Source: Geomonas anaerohicana | GTDB taxonomy: Bacteria > Desulfobacterota > Desulfuromonadia > Geobacterales > Geobacteraceae | DNA: 64,000 nt | Assembly: GCF_016458305.1 (NCBI RefSeq) | Contig: NZ_JAEMHL010000009.1 | Span: 163,740 to 227,739, forward strand | Direction: 5' to 3' | Translations under genes and position numbers: made by a program | The notes under the pieces: model-generated | Told to the model about the DNA's origin: nothing | The model's input: the letters and a program-made list of their open reading frames with translations, nothing else | Database searches by the model: none | In this document: piece after piece, positions 50,451-60,300 of the stretch | Layout of the letters: the number at the start of each line of letters is the position of its first letter | Position numbering within the stretch: the stretch's first letter is position 1

Positions 50451-51713
50451 CTACCAGTAAATGAAGGTGCCGATGGCGCCGATGTTGGCGTCCTGGGTGG
50501 CGCCGTTGAACCAGCGGTCCTGCGCCCAGGTGTACTCGCCGATCACCTGGACGAACTTGTTCACGTTGTAGGTCAGCGCGACCGTCGCCGCCTGCTGCTT
50601 CTGGATGTTCAGGTCGGTATCGTTGCCTGCCAGCTCGGCCCTGCTCTGCCCGTAGTTGAGGCCCAGCTTCACCACCGGGGTGAGCTGGTAGGTCGCCTGG
50701 TTCAGGAAGCCCCAGTTGGTCCTTTCCTTGCCGTCCGCGGACAAGGCATCCGCTCCCTGCATGCCGAGCATGCCCAGGGCCCTGCCGCCGTAGCAGGAGG
50801 TGAGCAACTGGAGGCCGTGAATGTCGAGCTGCACCCCGCCCGCGCCGCCGAGCGAAGTAACGTGCCCGCCGGGACGTACTGCCGGAATTGTATGCTCAGG
50901 CGTTATGCTGCCGTCAGGATTCAGGGTGACCGGGACGGTCACGAACTTGGCGTCCGAGAAACTGGCCTGCTGGTACAGGCCGGAGACCCAGGCCTGCAAC
51001 TTGCCGCCGGTGATGGCAGTGCTGTAGGATATCTCGGTCTCCAGGCGCGGGACGTTGCGGACGGTCGCCGCACCGATGTTGTTGGTGTCGTTGACGCTGA
51101 AGGCGACCTTGAGGCCGTTGAGGTCAGGGGTGGTGTACCTGATCTGGGCGCCGAAGTTGGGATAGAGGTAGCCGTAGCCGATGTGCCCCATGGTCGGCCC
51201 GCTGTCCACCGGACCGATCACGCCCGCCCCGAAGAGCGTCATGTCGGTGAGGATGTTCTTGGCCTGGTAGAGGTTGATGGCGCGGCCGGCGAGGATCTGG
51301 CCGAAGCTCCCCGTCGCGGTCATGTTGATCTCGCGGAAGTCGATGTTGGGTGAGAGGTCGGTGCGGCTGCCGCCGTTGTTCTGCACCTGCGGGTACAGCC
51401 CCAGGCGCACCGCGTAGTCTACGCCGTTGGTGGTGGGGGCCTGGATGTTGAGCCCGAAGCCCACCGGCAGCAGGCCCGTCCTCACCCGGAACTGCTGCTG
51501 GCTTTCGCCGGTGCCGGTCTGGTCGCCGCCGATCTCGCCGCCGATGACGCCCGTCGGGCGGGTGCCGACCGACTCATAAGTGGCGAAGACGTTGAGGAAA
51601 CCGTCCGTGGAAAACTTCCAGCCGTTGGCGCCCCCGATGTCGAAGGCCTGCGCCGAAGGCGCGATCGCTGCGACAGCAAGGGCCGCCAGCATGGTGATCA
51701 TCTTTTTCTGCAT
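50451..51713 (-). CDS. outer membrane porin-like protein
   Basis: 420 aa. Signal peptide ends 'PSAQAF'. Beta-barrel character throughout: amphipathic strands such as 'GFGLNIQAPTTNGVDYAVRLGLYPQV', 'FGAQIRYTTPDLNGLKVAFSVNDTNNIG', and the C-terminal 'DANIGAIGTFIYW' ending in an aromatic residue as outer-membrane barrels do. Resembles Gram-negative porins of about 16-18 strands. Substrate unknown. Ribosome site GGAGGG. Confidence 0.82.
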   Translation of the reverse strand: MQKKMITMLAALAVAAIAPSAQAFDIGGANGWKFSTDGFLNVFATYESVGTRPTGVIGGEIGGDQTGTGESQQQFRVRTGLLPVGFGLNIQAPTTNGVDYAVRLGLYPQVQNNGGSRTDLSPNIDFREINMTATGSFGQILAGRAINLYQAKNILTDMTLFGAGVIGPVDSGPTMGHIGYGYLYPNFGAQIRYTTPDLNGLKVAFSVNDTNNIGAATVRNVPRLETEISYSTAITGGKLQAWVSGLYQQASFSDAKFVTVPVTLNPDGSITPEHTIPAVRPGGHVTSLGGAGGVQLDIHGLQLLTSCYGGRALGMLGMQGADALSADGKERTNWGFLNQATYQLTPVVKLGLNYGQSRAELAGNDTDLNIQKQQAATVALTYNVNKFVQVIGEYTWAQDRWFNGATQDANIGAIGTFIYW

Positions 51714-52140
51714 TTTTCCCTCCTCCTGATTTCATTTCATTGCCGGAAAACTGTTCTAACTTAAACATTATCTCTTTCAGAGGCCGGCTCCTCACTTGCC
51801 ACCGCTCCATCTTTTGTATGACAAAGCCGTAGCATATGAATCTACAAGATGAGCACGTAGTATCTGCTGCTTATGCCTGGCGCCCTGCAACATGGATAAT
51901 GCATACAGTTGAATAGAATGCCTTTATAGCAACAGCCATACCCATATGTTGATATAGTTCATCTATAAAAGGAGTCACGCTCATTACTGCTTGTAAACAA
52001 AGTGGGTTTTAGCTTTAAGAGTTACGCCGGCGGCTGGAAGCCGTCGAGGACGTGCTATAAAACGTAACGGCCACCGCGATCAAAGGTGGAACATGTGCCG
52101 CTTTTGGAACAGCCGCTTGCGTTCCATAGCGGCACACGCA
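51714..52140. other. intergenic region without recognised gene
   Basis: AT-richer than its flanks. It should hold the porin promoter. An AAAAGGAG ribosome-site-like motif at 51968 is followed by no usable frame. A small CGGC/GCCG hairpin is near 52028-52045. No riboswitch core recognised. Confidence 0.45.
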
Positions 52141-52172
52141 AAAAAAGAGGGCACCCGTTACCGGGTGCCCTC
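52141..52172 (-). terminator. rho-independent terminator of the DUF5666/TIGR03118 gene
   Basis: Minus-strand GAGGGCACCCG/CGGGTGCCCTC stem (11 bp), 4-base loop, seven-T tail. Confidence 0.92.
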
Positions 52173-52221
52173 GCTGTTGCCTGTACCGCCACACTTCGTT
52201 GTCGTGTTTCCGGTTCCTCCC

Positions 52222-54210
52222 CTACCGGACCTGTCCGACCAGTGCTGCCGTGGGGGTTAACGTGCCGAAGAGGCCGTCTGACTCATCGTTTAGACCTGCC
52301 GTGAAGAATATGGTGTTGGTGGCCCCTGCGTTACCACCGTTGCCGACGCCGAGCCCCCACAGGCCGTTGATCCTGATCGGGTCATCGTAGGCATCCCGCA
52401 ACAGCCCCTTGAACAGGCCGGTAGCCGGATCGAACACGGCAATCTGACCGCTGCCGAAGTTGCCGACCAGCAGCATGTTGCCCTGTTTTCCGAACGATTC
52501 CGGCGCCTTTACGATGCCCCATGGCGAGTTGAACCACAAACCGCCTTGCAGGCTCATGACATAGCTGCCGTCGGGATTGAACACCTCCACGAAACCGTGC
52601 CCTTCGCCCGGCACGTCGTCCAGCTTGGTATCGGGGTTTCTGAGGGCAAAGGTAACGTAGAGTTTGCCCCCTATGTTGACCACGTTGAACGGCGCGTAGC
52701 CGGTCGGAGGAACCGCATGCGAACTCGGCACGGTAAAGGGCGCGCCGGTCGAAGTATTGGGCAGTGTCACCGGTGCGAAGTTGGAATCGAACACGTCGAT
52801 TTTCCCGCCCCGGAAGTCCGCCGCGTACAGCCGGCCCGCGCCTGAGGCATCGGAGGCCATGGCGACCCCCTTGTAAACCGCTCCGGCGTTGCTGACGAAG
52901 TTGTTCACCTTCTGGGTGGCGGTAGCCCCGGTGTTCCAGGCCGAGATGGTTCCATCTTCGGTCACGAAGATGAACCGGGCCGAGGTGGTCGAATCGCCCG
53001 ACGTCACGTTGAAGCCGGTGAAGTTGTTGAAGACGATGCCGGTAACCGGTGCCGGCGTCGTTCCGCCTGCGGCAGGCGGTACGGCAACCGTCAACGGCGC
53101 AGCCGTGGGGAAGGGCTGCCCGGATCCGTTGTACACCGACACGGTGCCGGTGCCGTTGTTGGCGATCCACCAGGCTCCGGTCGGCGACCGCGCCAGCCCC
53201 CAGGAATTGACGAAGTTCGGGTCGGTTACCGGCGCGACGCCCGGGATGTTGCTGACCAGGATGGTTTCCTGGTAGGCGGGGTTGTTGAGGTTGACGCTGG
53301 TGGCCAACAGGACGCCGTTACTGAGGTTGCCGTGCACCACCACCTTTGAGCCGTTCGCAATCCCGGTCAGCGGCAGGGTTCCGGCATTGACCGGTGTCCC
53401 GTCCACCGTGAAGGTGTTGCCCGAGAGTTGCGTCACGTATCCTTCGGTCTCGGCTTCGCCGGACGGCGCCAGGTGTTGGATACCGGCCTGGAGCAACTGC
53501 ACCGAGGTTGCCGTCAAGGTGGTGCTGCTCAACGTGGGGATCGTGCCGGTGACCCGGACCAGGGAGCCCGTGGCCGTGCCGGTGGGCAACGTGGTGCCCG
53601 AGAAATTCACCGTAAGGGCGCCTATATTGAAGGTGGTGCTCCCCGGCGCGCCGGTTACGGTTCCGGTTATGGTTACCGGGGTGGTTGGGGTCCAGTTGGG
53701 CAGGGTGCGCCGAACGAACGAGGCGTGCACCGTTCCACCCGGATCGACCAGGCCGCTCACCCTGACCATCTGGCCGGTTGCGAGCCTGCTGGTGGCGCTG
53801 GTGGTGCCACCCGAGAAATTGGAAAAGGTGGTAGTCGTCGGGTCGATGCGAACCTTCTGTCCGAGGACGGTGATGGAACTCGAGATGTTGTTGAAGGCGG
53901 AGACCGGGCCCTTCAGGTCGTTTGCCGTCCTGACCACAACCGCCCTGCCGCGGATGGGGTCGTCGATCTCCCCGATGATGGTCACCACCATGCCAGGCTC
54001 GAGGACCGCGGGATCCGAGGGATCAGCCATGGTGATGGTGGCACTGGAGGTGTCGTACTCCACGCCGTTCACGGTGATGGAAGTTGGGCTGGCCTTGGTG
54101 ATGGTGCCGCGAATCACCGGGTCTGAACCTGATTTGCCGTCCCCTCCGCATCCCCAAAGGGACAGCGCCACAACACAAGCTGCGAACCACGTAAACCATC
54201 TTATGCGCAT
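52222..54210 (-). CDS. lipoprotein with DUF5666-like and TIGR03118 domains
   Basis: 662 aa, ATG after GGGAGG; longer frame starts ignored. Lipobox 'LSLWGCGG' (Cys22). Residues 30-320 contain four or five OB-like DUF5666-type repeats ('GTITKASPTSITVNGVEYDTSSATI', 'GTVTGAPGSTTFNIGALTVNFSGTTLP', 'GYVTQLSGNTFTVDGTPV'). Residues 325-662 are a TIGR03118-type beta-propeller-like domain ('NSWGLARSPTGAWWIANNGTGTVSVYNGSG', 'GVAMASDASGAGRLYAADFRGGKIDVFDSNF', 'GHGFVEVFNPDGSY'). Surface or periplasmic, function unknown. Confidence 0.85.
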   Translation of the reverse strand: MRIRWFTWFAACVVALSLWGCGGDGKSGSDPVIRGTITKASPTSITVNGVEYDTSSATITMADPSDPAVLEPGMVVTIIGEIDDPIRGRAVVVRTANDLKGPVSAFNNISSSITVLGQKVRIDPTTTTFSNFSGGTTSATSRLATGQMVRVSGLVDPGGTVHASFVRRTLPNWTPTTPVTITGTVTGAPGSTTFNIGALTVNFSGTTLPTGTATGSLVRVTGTIPTLSSTTLTATSVQLLQAGIQHLAPSGEAETEGYVTQLSGNTFTVDGTPVNAGTLPLTGIANGSKVVVHGNLSNGVLLATSVNLNNPAYQETILVSNIPGVAPVTDPNFVNSWGLARSPTGAWWIANNGTGTVSVYNGSGQPFPTAAPLTVAVPPAAGGTTPAPVTGIVFNNFTGFNVTSGDSTTSARFIFVTEDGTISAWNTGATATQKVNNFVSNAGAVYKGVAMASDASGAGRLYAADFRGGKIDVFDSNFAPVTLPNTSTGAPFTVPSSHAVPPTGYAPFNVVNIGGKLYVTFALRNPDTKLDDVPGEGHGFVEVFNPDGSYVMSLQGGLWFNSPWGIVKAPESFGKQGNMLLVGNFGSGQIAVFDPATGLFKGLLRDAYDDPIRINGLWGLGVGNGGNAGATNTIFFTAGLNDESDGLFGTLTPTAALVGQVR

Positions 54211-54857
54211 AGTTCCTCCCATTGCTATCGGTTTAAGATGACGTTGCTCCCACAAGTGACCTGATCTCACCCCCTTTCCGCTCCAGGCATAAGTCCGTCC
54301 CCTCACCTGATCCAGGTGGTTTGTCGGTGCTGCTTTCCAAATGACTAAAATTAGATCTTTTTAAAACAGGCATCAAGGTAGCACAGTGTGGGGCCATGTC
54401 CAGCATAGGCCGCGACGGGGCGAAGACGTTGAGACGGGAAAGGGGGTTGTGTCAATGGGTTAGGCGGGATGCCGGTAGAGTTTTTCTGGCGGGACTCGGT
54501 ATTTCCCTGAGGGAGCCCGCAGCGGCCGTGTTCCGCCTGGCCTTGATGGTGTGCCCCTCTCTGATGATTTCGACGCCTCCCGAGCTGTTCTTCACGCACA
54601 GACGCCCATCGGCCGTCAGAAAGGACGGCGCGGCCCTACAGCTAGGCGGATGCGGATTTTTCCTGGATGGCTGTGGTGATTGGAGGAAGTCCTTTGTGCC
54701 GCGACGGCACCCGCCTGCCCCGGTCACCATGCACGTCCGTCCCGCCATGCCGGATGCAGGTGGCAAGACGTTGAAATTACCATACCTTGCAGCGGCATGC
54801 TGTTGTCGCGCCGCCCGGTTGACCCTCGCCGTCCCCCCAATATAATGGGTTGATCTT
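54211..54857. other. long intergenic region, no supported gene
   Basis: About 650 bp. Frames on both strands give Cys/Pro/Arg-rich products with no ribosome site and no family resemblance. It may contain the decayed remains of a gene; I cannot identify it. Confidence 0.45.
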
Positions 54858-56561
54858 ATGAGGGCGAGGTACGTCACCTGCTCGCAGGCACGATCCCGCC
54901 CGCCCCTGGATCAGGGGGCGGAACAGGGAAACTGGACAGCGGAGGACCGAAGATTGGAACAGGGATGCGAGCATATATCTCTGCAACTGGAGTCGGTGAT
55001 GGAAAGCATCGCCGAGGCTGTGGTCGTTGCCAACCTACAGGGAGAGGTCCTCATGATCAACAGGGCGGCCCTGGCCTTGCTAGGACGGGAGAGCCCTGAG
55101 CAGCTCGATGTTCCTTTGTCCGAGTTCGAGAAGGAATTCGCGCTGTTCGATCTGAACGGACAAGAAGTCCCCCCGCAAGCGCGTCCGCTGGCACGAGCCC
55201 TTCGCGAACAGTACGTAGATTACGAGCTCAAGGTTGTCAACCGGCGCACGAGCAGGTGTTGGGTGGGAACGTTCAACGGTGTCACCGTCTACGACAAAAC
55301 GGGGGAGGCCATTCTGGTCGTCGTCACAGTGCGTGACATCACGGAGCGCAAGCACCTCGATCAAGAGCTCAGATCCGTGAAGGAGCAGCTGCAGACCATT
55401 ACCGAAAACATGTCCATCGGGGTGGTCCAATGCAACAGGGAGCGCCGGCTCATTTGGAGCAGTGTCGCCTACGCCCACTGGATCGGCCGGGACCCTGCGG
55501 AACTTGTCGGGCAACCGTTGGTGGAGGTCCTCGGAGAAGAGGCGTACCGGCTTATCGAGCCCTACATCGACCACGTTCTTACCGGGGAGCGAACCGAGTA
55601 CGAGTTGCGCTTGAACATGAAAGACATAGGAGAACGGTGGGTGACCGGCAAGTATATTCCGACCTTTGATGCTGCAGGGCAGCCTGACGGGTGGGTCGCA
55701 GTGGTGTACGACATTACCGATCAAAAGAGGATTGCTGAGGAGCTAAAACAATCAAGGGACCACCTGGAGCAAAGAGTTGCAGAGCGGACGGCTGAGTTGT
55801 CGTGGGCATTGAGTACCCTGCGCGTAGAGGCGCAGCAGCGGTCGCGGGCCGAGGAGGAACTACGGGACAAGGAGCAGATGCTGATCCAGCAGAGCAGGAT
55901 GGCGGTCATGGGCGAGATGATTGCCAACATTGCACACCAGTGGCGCCAACCACTCAACGTTTTGGGACTGCTGGCGCAGGATCTCGAGTTCAGCTATAAA
56001 GCGAACAGCTTGACTGCGGAATACATCGAAATGAGCGTCGCCAAAATCCTCGACTCGATCCGTCACATGTCCAAAACCATTGACGACTTCCGGAACTTCT
56101 TCAAGCCGGGAAAAGAGAGGGTGCAATTCAAGATTCAGGAGCCGGTCCGTCGTGCGCTGTCGATTCTTGAAGGGACCCTCACCGCCCAACGCATCGAGGT
56201 TTCGGTCGTCGCCGGGAGCGACCCGGTGCTTTCAGGTTACCCGAGTGAAATGGCCCAGGCCATCATCAACATCATCGCCAATGCCAGAGATGCCCTGGTG
56301 GAAAGACAAGTTCCCGATCCGAGGATTACCATCGAATTACCCGAGGAGGAAGGCAAGGGTCTGGTGGTGATTACCGATAACGCCGGCGGCATACCAGAAG
56401 ACATTATCGACGAAGTGTTTGCCCCCTACTTCACGACCAAGCCTGAGGGAACCGGACTCGGCCTTTACATCTCGAAAGTAATCATTGAGAGCATGGATGG
56501 TTCTTTGACGGTACGCAATGTGGATGGAGGCACCGAGTTTCGCATCACCTTATCCAGATAA
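54858..56561 (+). CDS. cytosolic PAS-PAS sensor histidine kinase
   Basis: 567 aa. PAS 1 (45-165), PAS 2 (175-295), coiled coil (295-345), phosphoacceptor H360 in 'NIAHQWRQPLNVLG' (the HWE-like HQWRQPL variant common in Geobacter), ATPase domain with 'NIIANARDAL', 'DNAGGIPEDII', 'GTGLGLYIS'. No receiver domain, no membrane segment. The true start may be internal, as the first 35 residues look non-conserved. The output partner is not adjacent. Confidence 0.88.
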   Translation: MRARYVTCSQARSRPPLDQGAEQGNWTAEDRRLEQGCEHISLQLESVMESIAEAVVVANLQGEVLMINRAALALLGRESPEQLDVPLSEFEKEFALFDLNGQEVPPQARPLARALREQYVDYELKVVNRRTSRCWVGTFNGVTVYDKTGEAILVVVTVRDITERKHLDQELRSVKEQLQTITENMSIGVVQCNRERRLIWSSVAYAHWIGRDPAELVGQPLVEVLGEEAYRLIEPYIDHVLTGERTEYELRLNMKDIGERWVTGKYIPTFDAAGQPDGWVAVVYDITDQKRIAEELKQSRDHLEQRVAERTAELSWALSTLRVEAQQRSRAEEELRDKEQMLIQQSRMAVMGEMIANIAHQWRQPLNVLGLLAQDLEFSYKANSLTAEYIEMSVAKILDSIRHMSKTIDDFRNFFKPGKERVQFKIQEPVRRALSILEGTLTAQRIEVSVVAGSDPVLSGYPSEMAQAIINIIANARDALVERQVPDPRITIELPEEEGKGLVVITDNAGGIPEDIIDEVFAPYFTTKPEGTGLGLYISKVIIESMDGSLTVRNVDGGTEFRITLSR

Positions 56562-56648
56562 TCCCCGCTGCAGCACCACTCCTCGCGCGACAGCCCGATC
56601 ACGTACTGCATCCCCCCCTGCCCAATGAACCCGCAGGCCCGACGTCTC

Positions 56649-57365
56649 TCAATACCCTCCGAAAACCGGCCCCGCATCGAACCTGCGTTTCCAGTCGTCG
56701 TAGCCGATGGTGTAGTTGTAGCCGCACACCGTCGACAGCTGCCGCCCCTCCAGGTAGTCCCGGATGCGATCGCCGCCCGCCATGGTCTGGTCCGCCGGCC
56801 CGAAGGGGTTGTACTTCAACCCGTCGCCATGGAGGAACACGTAGTCGCAGATGAAAAGGACGTCCTCGAAGATGTAGAAGGTGAAGCCGGGGGTGTGGCC
56901 ACCGATGTGAAAGGCTTCAATGCCGTTGTAACTGAAATCTTTTTCGAAGGTGACATCGAAGGGGAAGGGACGGCAGATATCATGGAGCGAGTCGTTGCGA
57001 TGAATATGGACGTCGGCCGAGAAGAGTTCGCGATAGAGATTCGAGGCGCCCAGGAAATGGTGATGAGTGAACAGAATATCATCGATCCAGCCCAGGGATC
57101 GATCGAAGGACGAAGGGCAGTCGATCCAGCATGGACCGTAACCGGTTTCGATACGATAGGCGGCATGTTCAAGCCCGAGTGGCGGGTCCGAGTTCAGTCT
57201 CATCACCTTGTCGTTCACCGGGGTACTCACCACCTTGAAGCGCGCGGAGCACTCCTCCGCGGTAATGAAGCGGCTTCTTGCCGCCCCGCAGAAGGGGCAT
57301 CGGGCTGGGTGGAATCCGATCATGTTGAAGCCGCAGACCAGGCACACGTGCTGTTCGACCTTCAT
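56649..57365 (-). CDS. rubredoxin-like domain fused to a degenerate MBL-fold domain
   Basis: 238 aa. Residues 5-35 hold a rubredoxin-like CxxC...CxxC ('CLVCGF', 'CPFCGA'). The rest is a metallo-beta-lactamase fold with 'ILFTHHHFLGASNLY' in place of HxHxDH (Asp and last His missing), 'GGHTPGF' and 'ICDYVFLHGDG'. Half of the metal ligands are retained, so it may bind one metal or none. Relatives include flavodiiron-like and sulfur-transfer enzymes. Start unambiguous. Confidence 0.85.
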   Translation of the reverse strand: MKVEQHVCLVCGFNMIGFHPARCPFCGAARSRFITAEECSARFKVVSTPVNDKVMRLNSDPPLGLEHAAYRIETGYGPCWIDCPSSFDRSLGWIDDILFTHHHFLGASNLYRELFSADVHIHRNDSLHDICRPFPFDVTFEKDFSYNGIEAFHIGGHTPGFTFYIFEDVLFICDYVFLHGDGLKYNPFGPADQTMAGGDRIRDYLEGRQLSTVCGYNYTIGYDDWKRRFDAGPVFGGY

Positions 57366-57386
57366 GCAAGCACCTCCAAATTCACA

Positions 57387-60300
57387 CTATCGGACTGTCA
57401 CGACACTCGTGGAAGAGTTGTTACTTAGATTATTGTCAGTCGTCGAGCTCGTCACCGTGGTGACGTTGGTAATAGTCCCATGCCAGCCCTGTGTGCTTTC
57501 AGTGATTTGGAAGGTCCTGCTTTGGCCAGCCCCAACAGTACCCAGATTGCAGGTCAGTTTTTTACTGCTGAGCATGCAACTGCCAGTGTTTGACTGATAG
57601 CTCGCATGAGCCGGAAGGTTATCGGTTACTACTACGGAACCGGCAGCAGCTGGACCGTTGTTGGTTACCGTAACATTGTAGGTGATGATCGAGAAAGTCG
57701 CGTAGACGGTTTGATCCGATGTTTTAACGATTGCCAGGTCCGCTACAGTAGCTATCGCGAAGGTCGCCGATATCGTGTGGTTGGCAATTACGTTGCTGAA
57801 GGTGTAGCTCAATACCGCCCCCACAGAGGCGCCGTCCACGGTCACGTCCGCAATGACGTAGCCGGAATTCGCAGTAATTGTGTAGGTAAGGCTCGCTCCG
57901 TAATTCACGGTGCTGGTGCCGGCCGGGGCTATCGAGCCGCCGGTCCCTGCGCTGGCAAAAATGGTACGAGTGGTCACGGTAAAGGTTGCAGAGATGGTAT
58001 GGTTCGCGGTGACGTTGCTGAAGGTGTAGCTGGACAGTGCACCAACGGAGGCGCCGTCCACAGTTACGTCGGCGATCACGTAACCGGTATTCGCGGAGAT
58101 GGTGCAGGTCAGGCTCTCTCCGTAACTCACGGTGCTGGTCCCGGCTGGAGCGATCGAGCCACCTGCACCTGCGGTCGCGGTGATCGTGCGGGTGGTCATG
58201 GTAAAGGTTGCGGAGATGGTGTGGTTCACCGTTACATTGCCGAAGGTGTAGCTGGACACCGCGCCTACGGAAGTGCCGTCAACGGTCACGCCGGCGATCA
58301 CGTAGCCGGTATTCGCGGTGATGGTGTAGGTCAGGCCTTCTCCATAATTCACGGTGCTGGTGCCAGCCGGGGCTATCGAACCGCCTGCACCCGCGGTCGC
58401 GGTGATGCTGCAGGTGGTTATGGCAAAGGTAGCTGAAATGGTATGATTCGCGGTGACGTTGTTGAACGTGTAGCTGGATACCGCGCCCACAGGGGTACCG
58501 TCCACTGTCACATCCGAGATCTGATAGCCGCTGTTCGCGGTAATAGTGTAGCTGAGGCTCCCTCCGTCACTCACAGTGCTGGTGCCGGAAGGGGCTATCG
58601 AGCCCCCTGCACCTGCTGTCGCAGTGATCGCGTGGGTGACTGCTGCAAAGGTCGCGGAGATGGTATGGCCCGCGGTGACGTTATTGAACGTGTAGCTTGG
58701 AACAGTGCCGACGGATGTCCCGTCCACGGTCACGTCGGCTACCTGATAGCCGCTGTTCGCGGTAATGGTGTAGGTGAGGTTCTCCCCGTAATCCACAGTG
58801 CTGGTGCCGGCCGGGGCAATGGAGCCGCCTGCACCAGCGGTCGCGGTGATCGTATGGGTGGTTACCGTGAAAGTCGCGGAGATGGTATGGTTCGTAGTCA
58901 CGTTGCTGAAGATGTACCTCGACACCGCGCCCACCGAAGCGCCATCGACGGTCACGTCAGCAACTAGGTAGCCGGAATTGGCGGTGATGGTGTAGGTCAG
59001 ACTCCCTCCGTAATCGACCGTGCTGGTGCCAGCCGGGGCAATGGAGCCGCCTGTCCCTGCGCTGGCTGAAATGGTACAGGTGGTTACCGTAAATGTTGCG
59101 GAAATGGTATGGTTCGCTGTGACATTGCTGAAGGTGTAGCTCGACACCGCGCCAACTGACGTGTCATTCACCTTCACGTCGGTTATCTGGTAACCGCTGT
59201 TCGGAGTAATGGTGTAGGTGAGGCTATCTCCGTAACTCACGGTGCTGATACCAGGGGGCGCTATCGAGCCGCCTGTCCCTGCGGTCGCGGTTATCGTACG
59301 TATGTCTGTGGCAAAGCTGGCAGAAATGGTGTGGTTCCCTGTGACGTTGCTGAAGGTATAGCTCGAAACGGCGCCGACGGGCGTGCCGTCCACGGTCACG
59401 TCGGATATCTGGTAGCCGCTGTCCGGGGTGATGGTGTAGGTTAGGCTCGCTCCGTAATCCACCCTGCTGGTGCCGGCGGGGGCTATCGAACCGCCTGTAC
59501 CCGTGGTCGCAGTGATCGTGTGGGTGTCTGCTACAAAAGTTGCGGAGATGGTGTGGCTCGCAGTGACGTTGTCAAAGGTGTAGCTTGACACAGCACCGAC
59601 CGACGTGCCATCGGCGGTCACATCGGCTATCTGGTAACCGCTGTCCGGGGAAATGGTGTAGGTGAGGCTCGCTCCGTAATCGAGCGTGCTGGTGCCGGAT
59701 GGGGTTATCGAGCCACCAGCACCCGAGGTCGCGATGATGGTACGGGTGGTTGCTGCAAAGGAGGCTGAGATGGAATGGCTCGCCGTAATGTTGCTAAAGG
59801 TGTAACTGGAGACTCTACCCGCCGAGGTGCCGTCCACGACAACATCGGCTATCAGGTAGCCTGTGTCCGCAGAAATGGTGTAAGTAAGACTTGCTCCGTA
59901 ATTTAACGTGCTGGTACCGGCCGGGGATATCGAGCCGCCAGCACCGGCGGTACTGATGATGGTGTAATTTTGCTGCTTCTCCTTGGCACCTATGTCCAAT
60001 GCCGCACCGCTGTATGGCAGGCTCACACCCATCCCCTGGATCCAGGCAATCGGCGCGGAAACGGTAATGGTGTTGGCAGCATAATCGATTGCCGTGATCG
60101 TGGTAATAGCTTCGCCGACTTGGATGGTATCACCACTCGTCGCCCCCCATCCGTCGCAGAAATAACCGGCATCTGCCACGGTAAAAGATATTCCCGAACC
60201 TTCTTCACTAGTAATGTGGGTAAGGGGCGCGGCTGAATCAATTACCGGGGACAGTATCTGTGGATAGAGATTTTCATCCAGCAACGGGTCCTTATCGATA

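Noticed and set aside
51960..52060. Possible c-di-GMP or other riboswitch before the porin or in the gap
   Set aside because: The hairpins present do not match the conserved core of a riboswitch class I know, and the orientation relative to the genes is wrong.
54396..54845. 149-codon frame in the long intergenic region, and an opposite 141-codon frame
   Set aside because: Both have Cys/Arg/Pro-rich low-complexity products and no ribosome site; they overlap each other on opposite strands.
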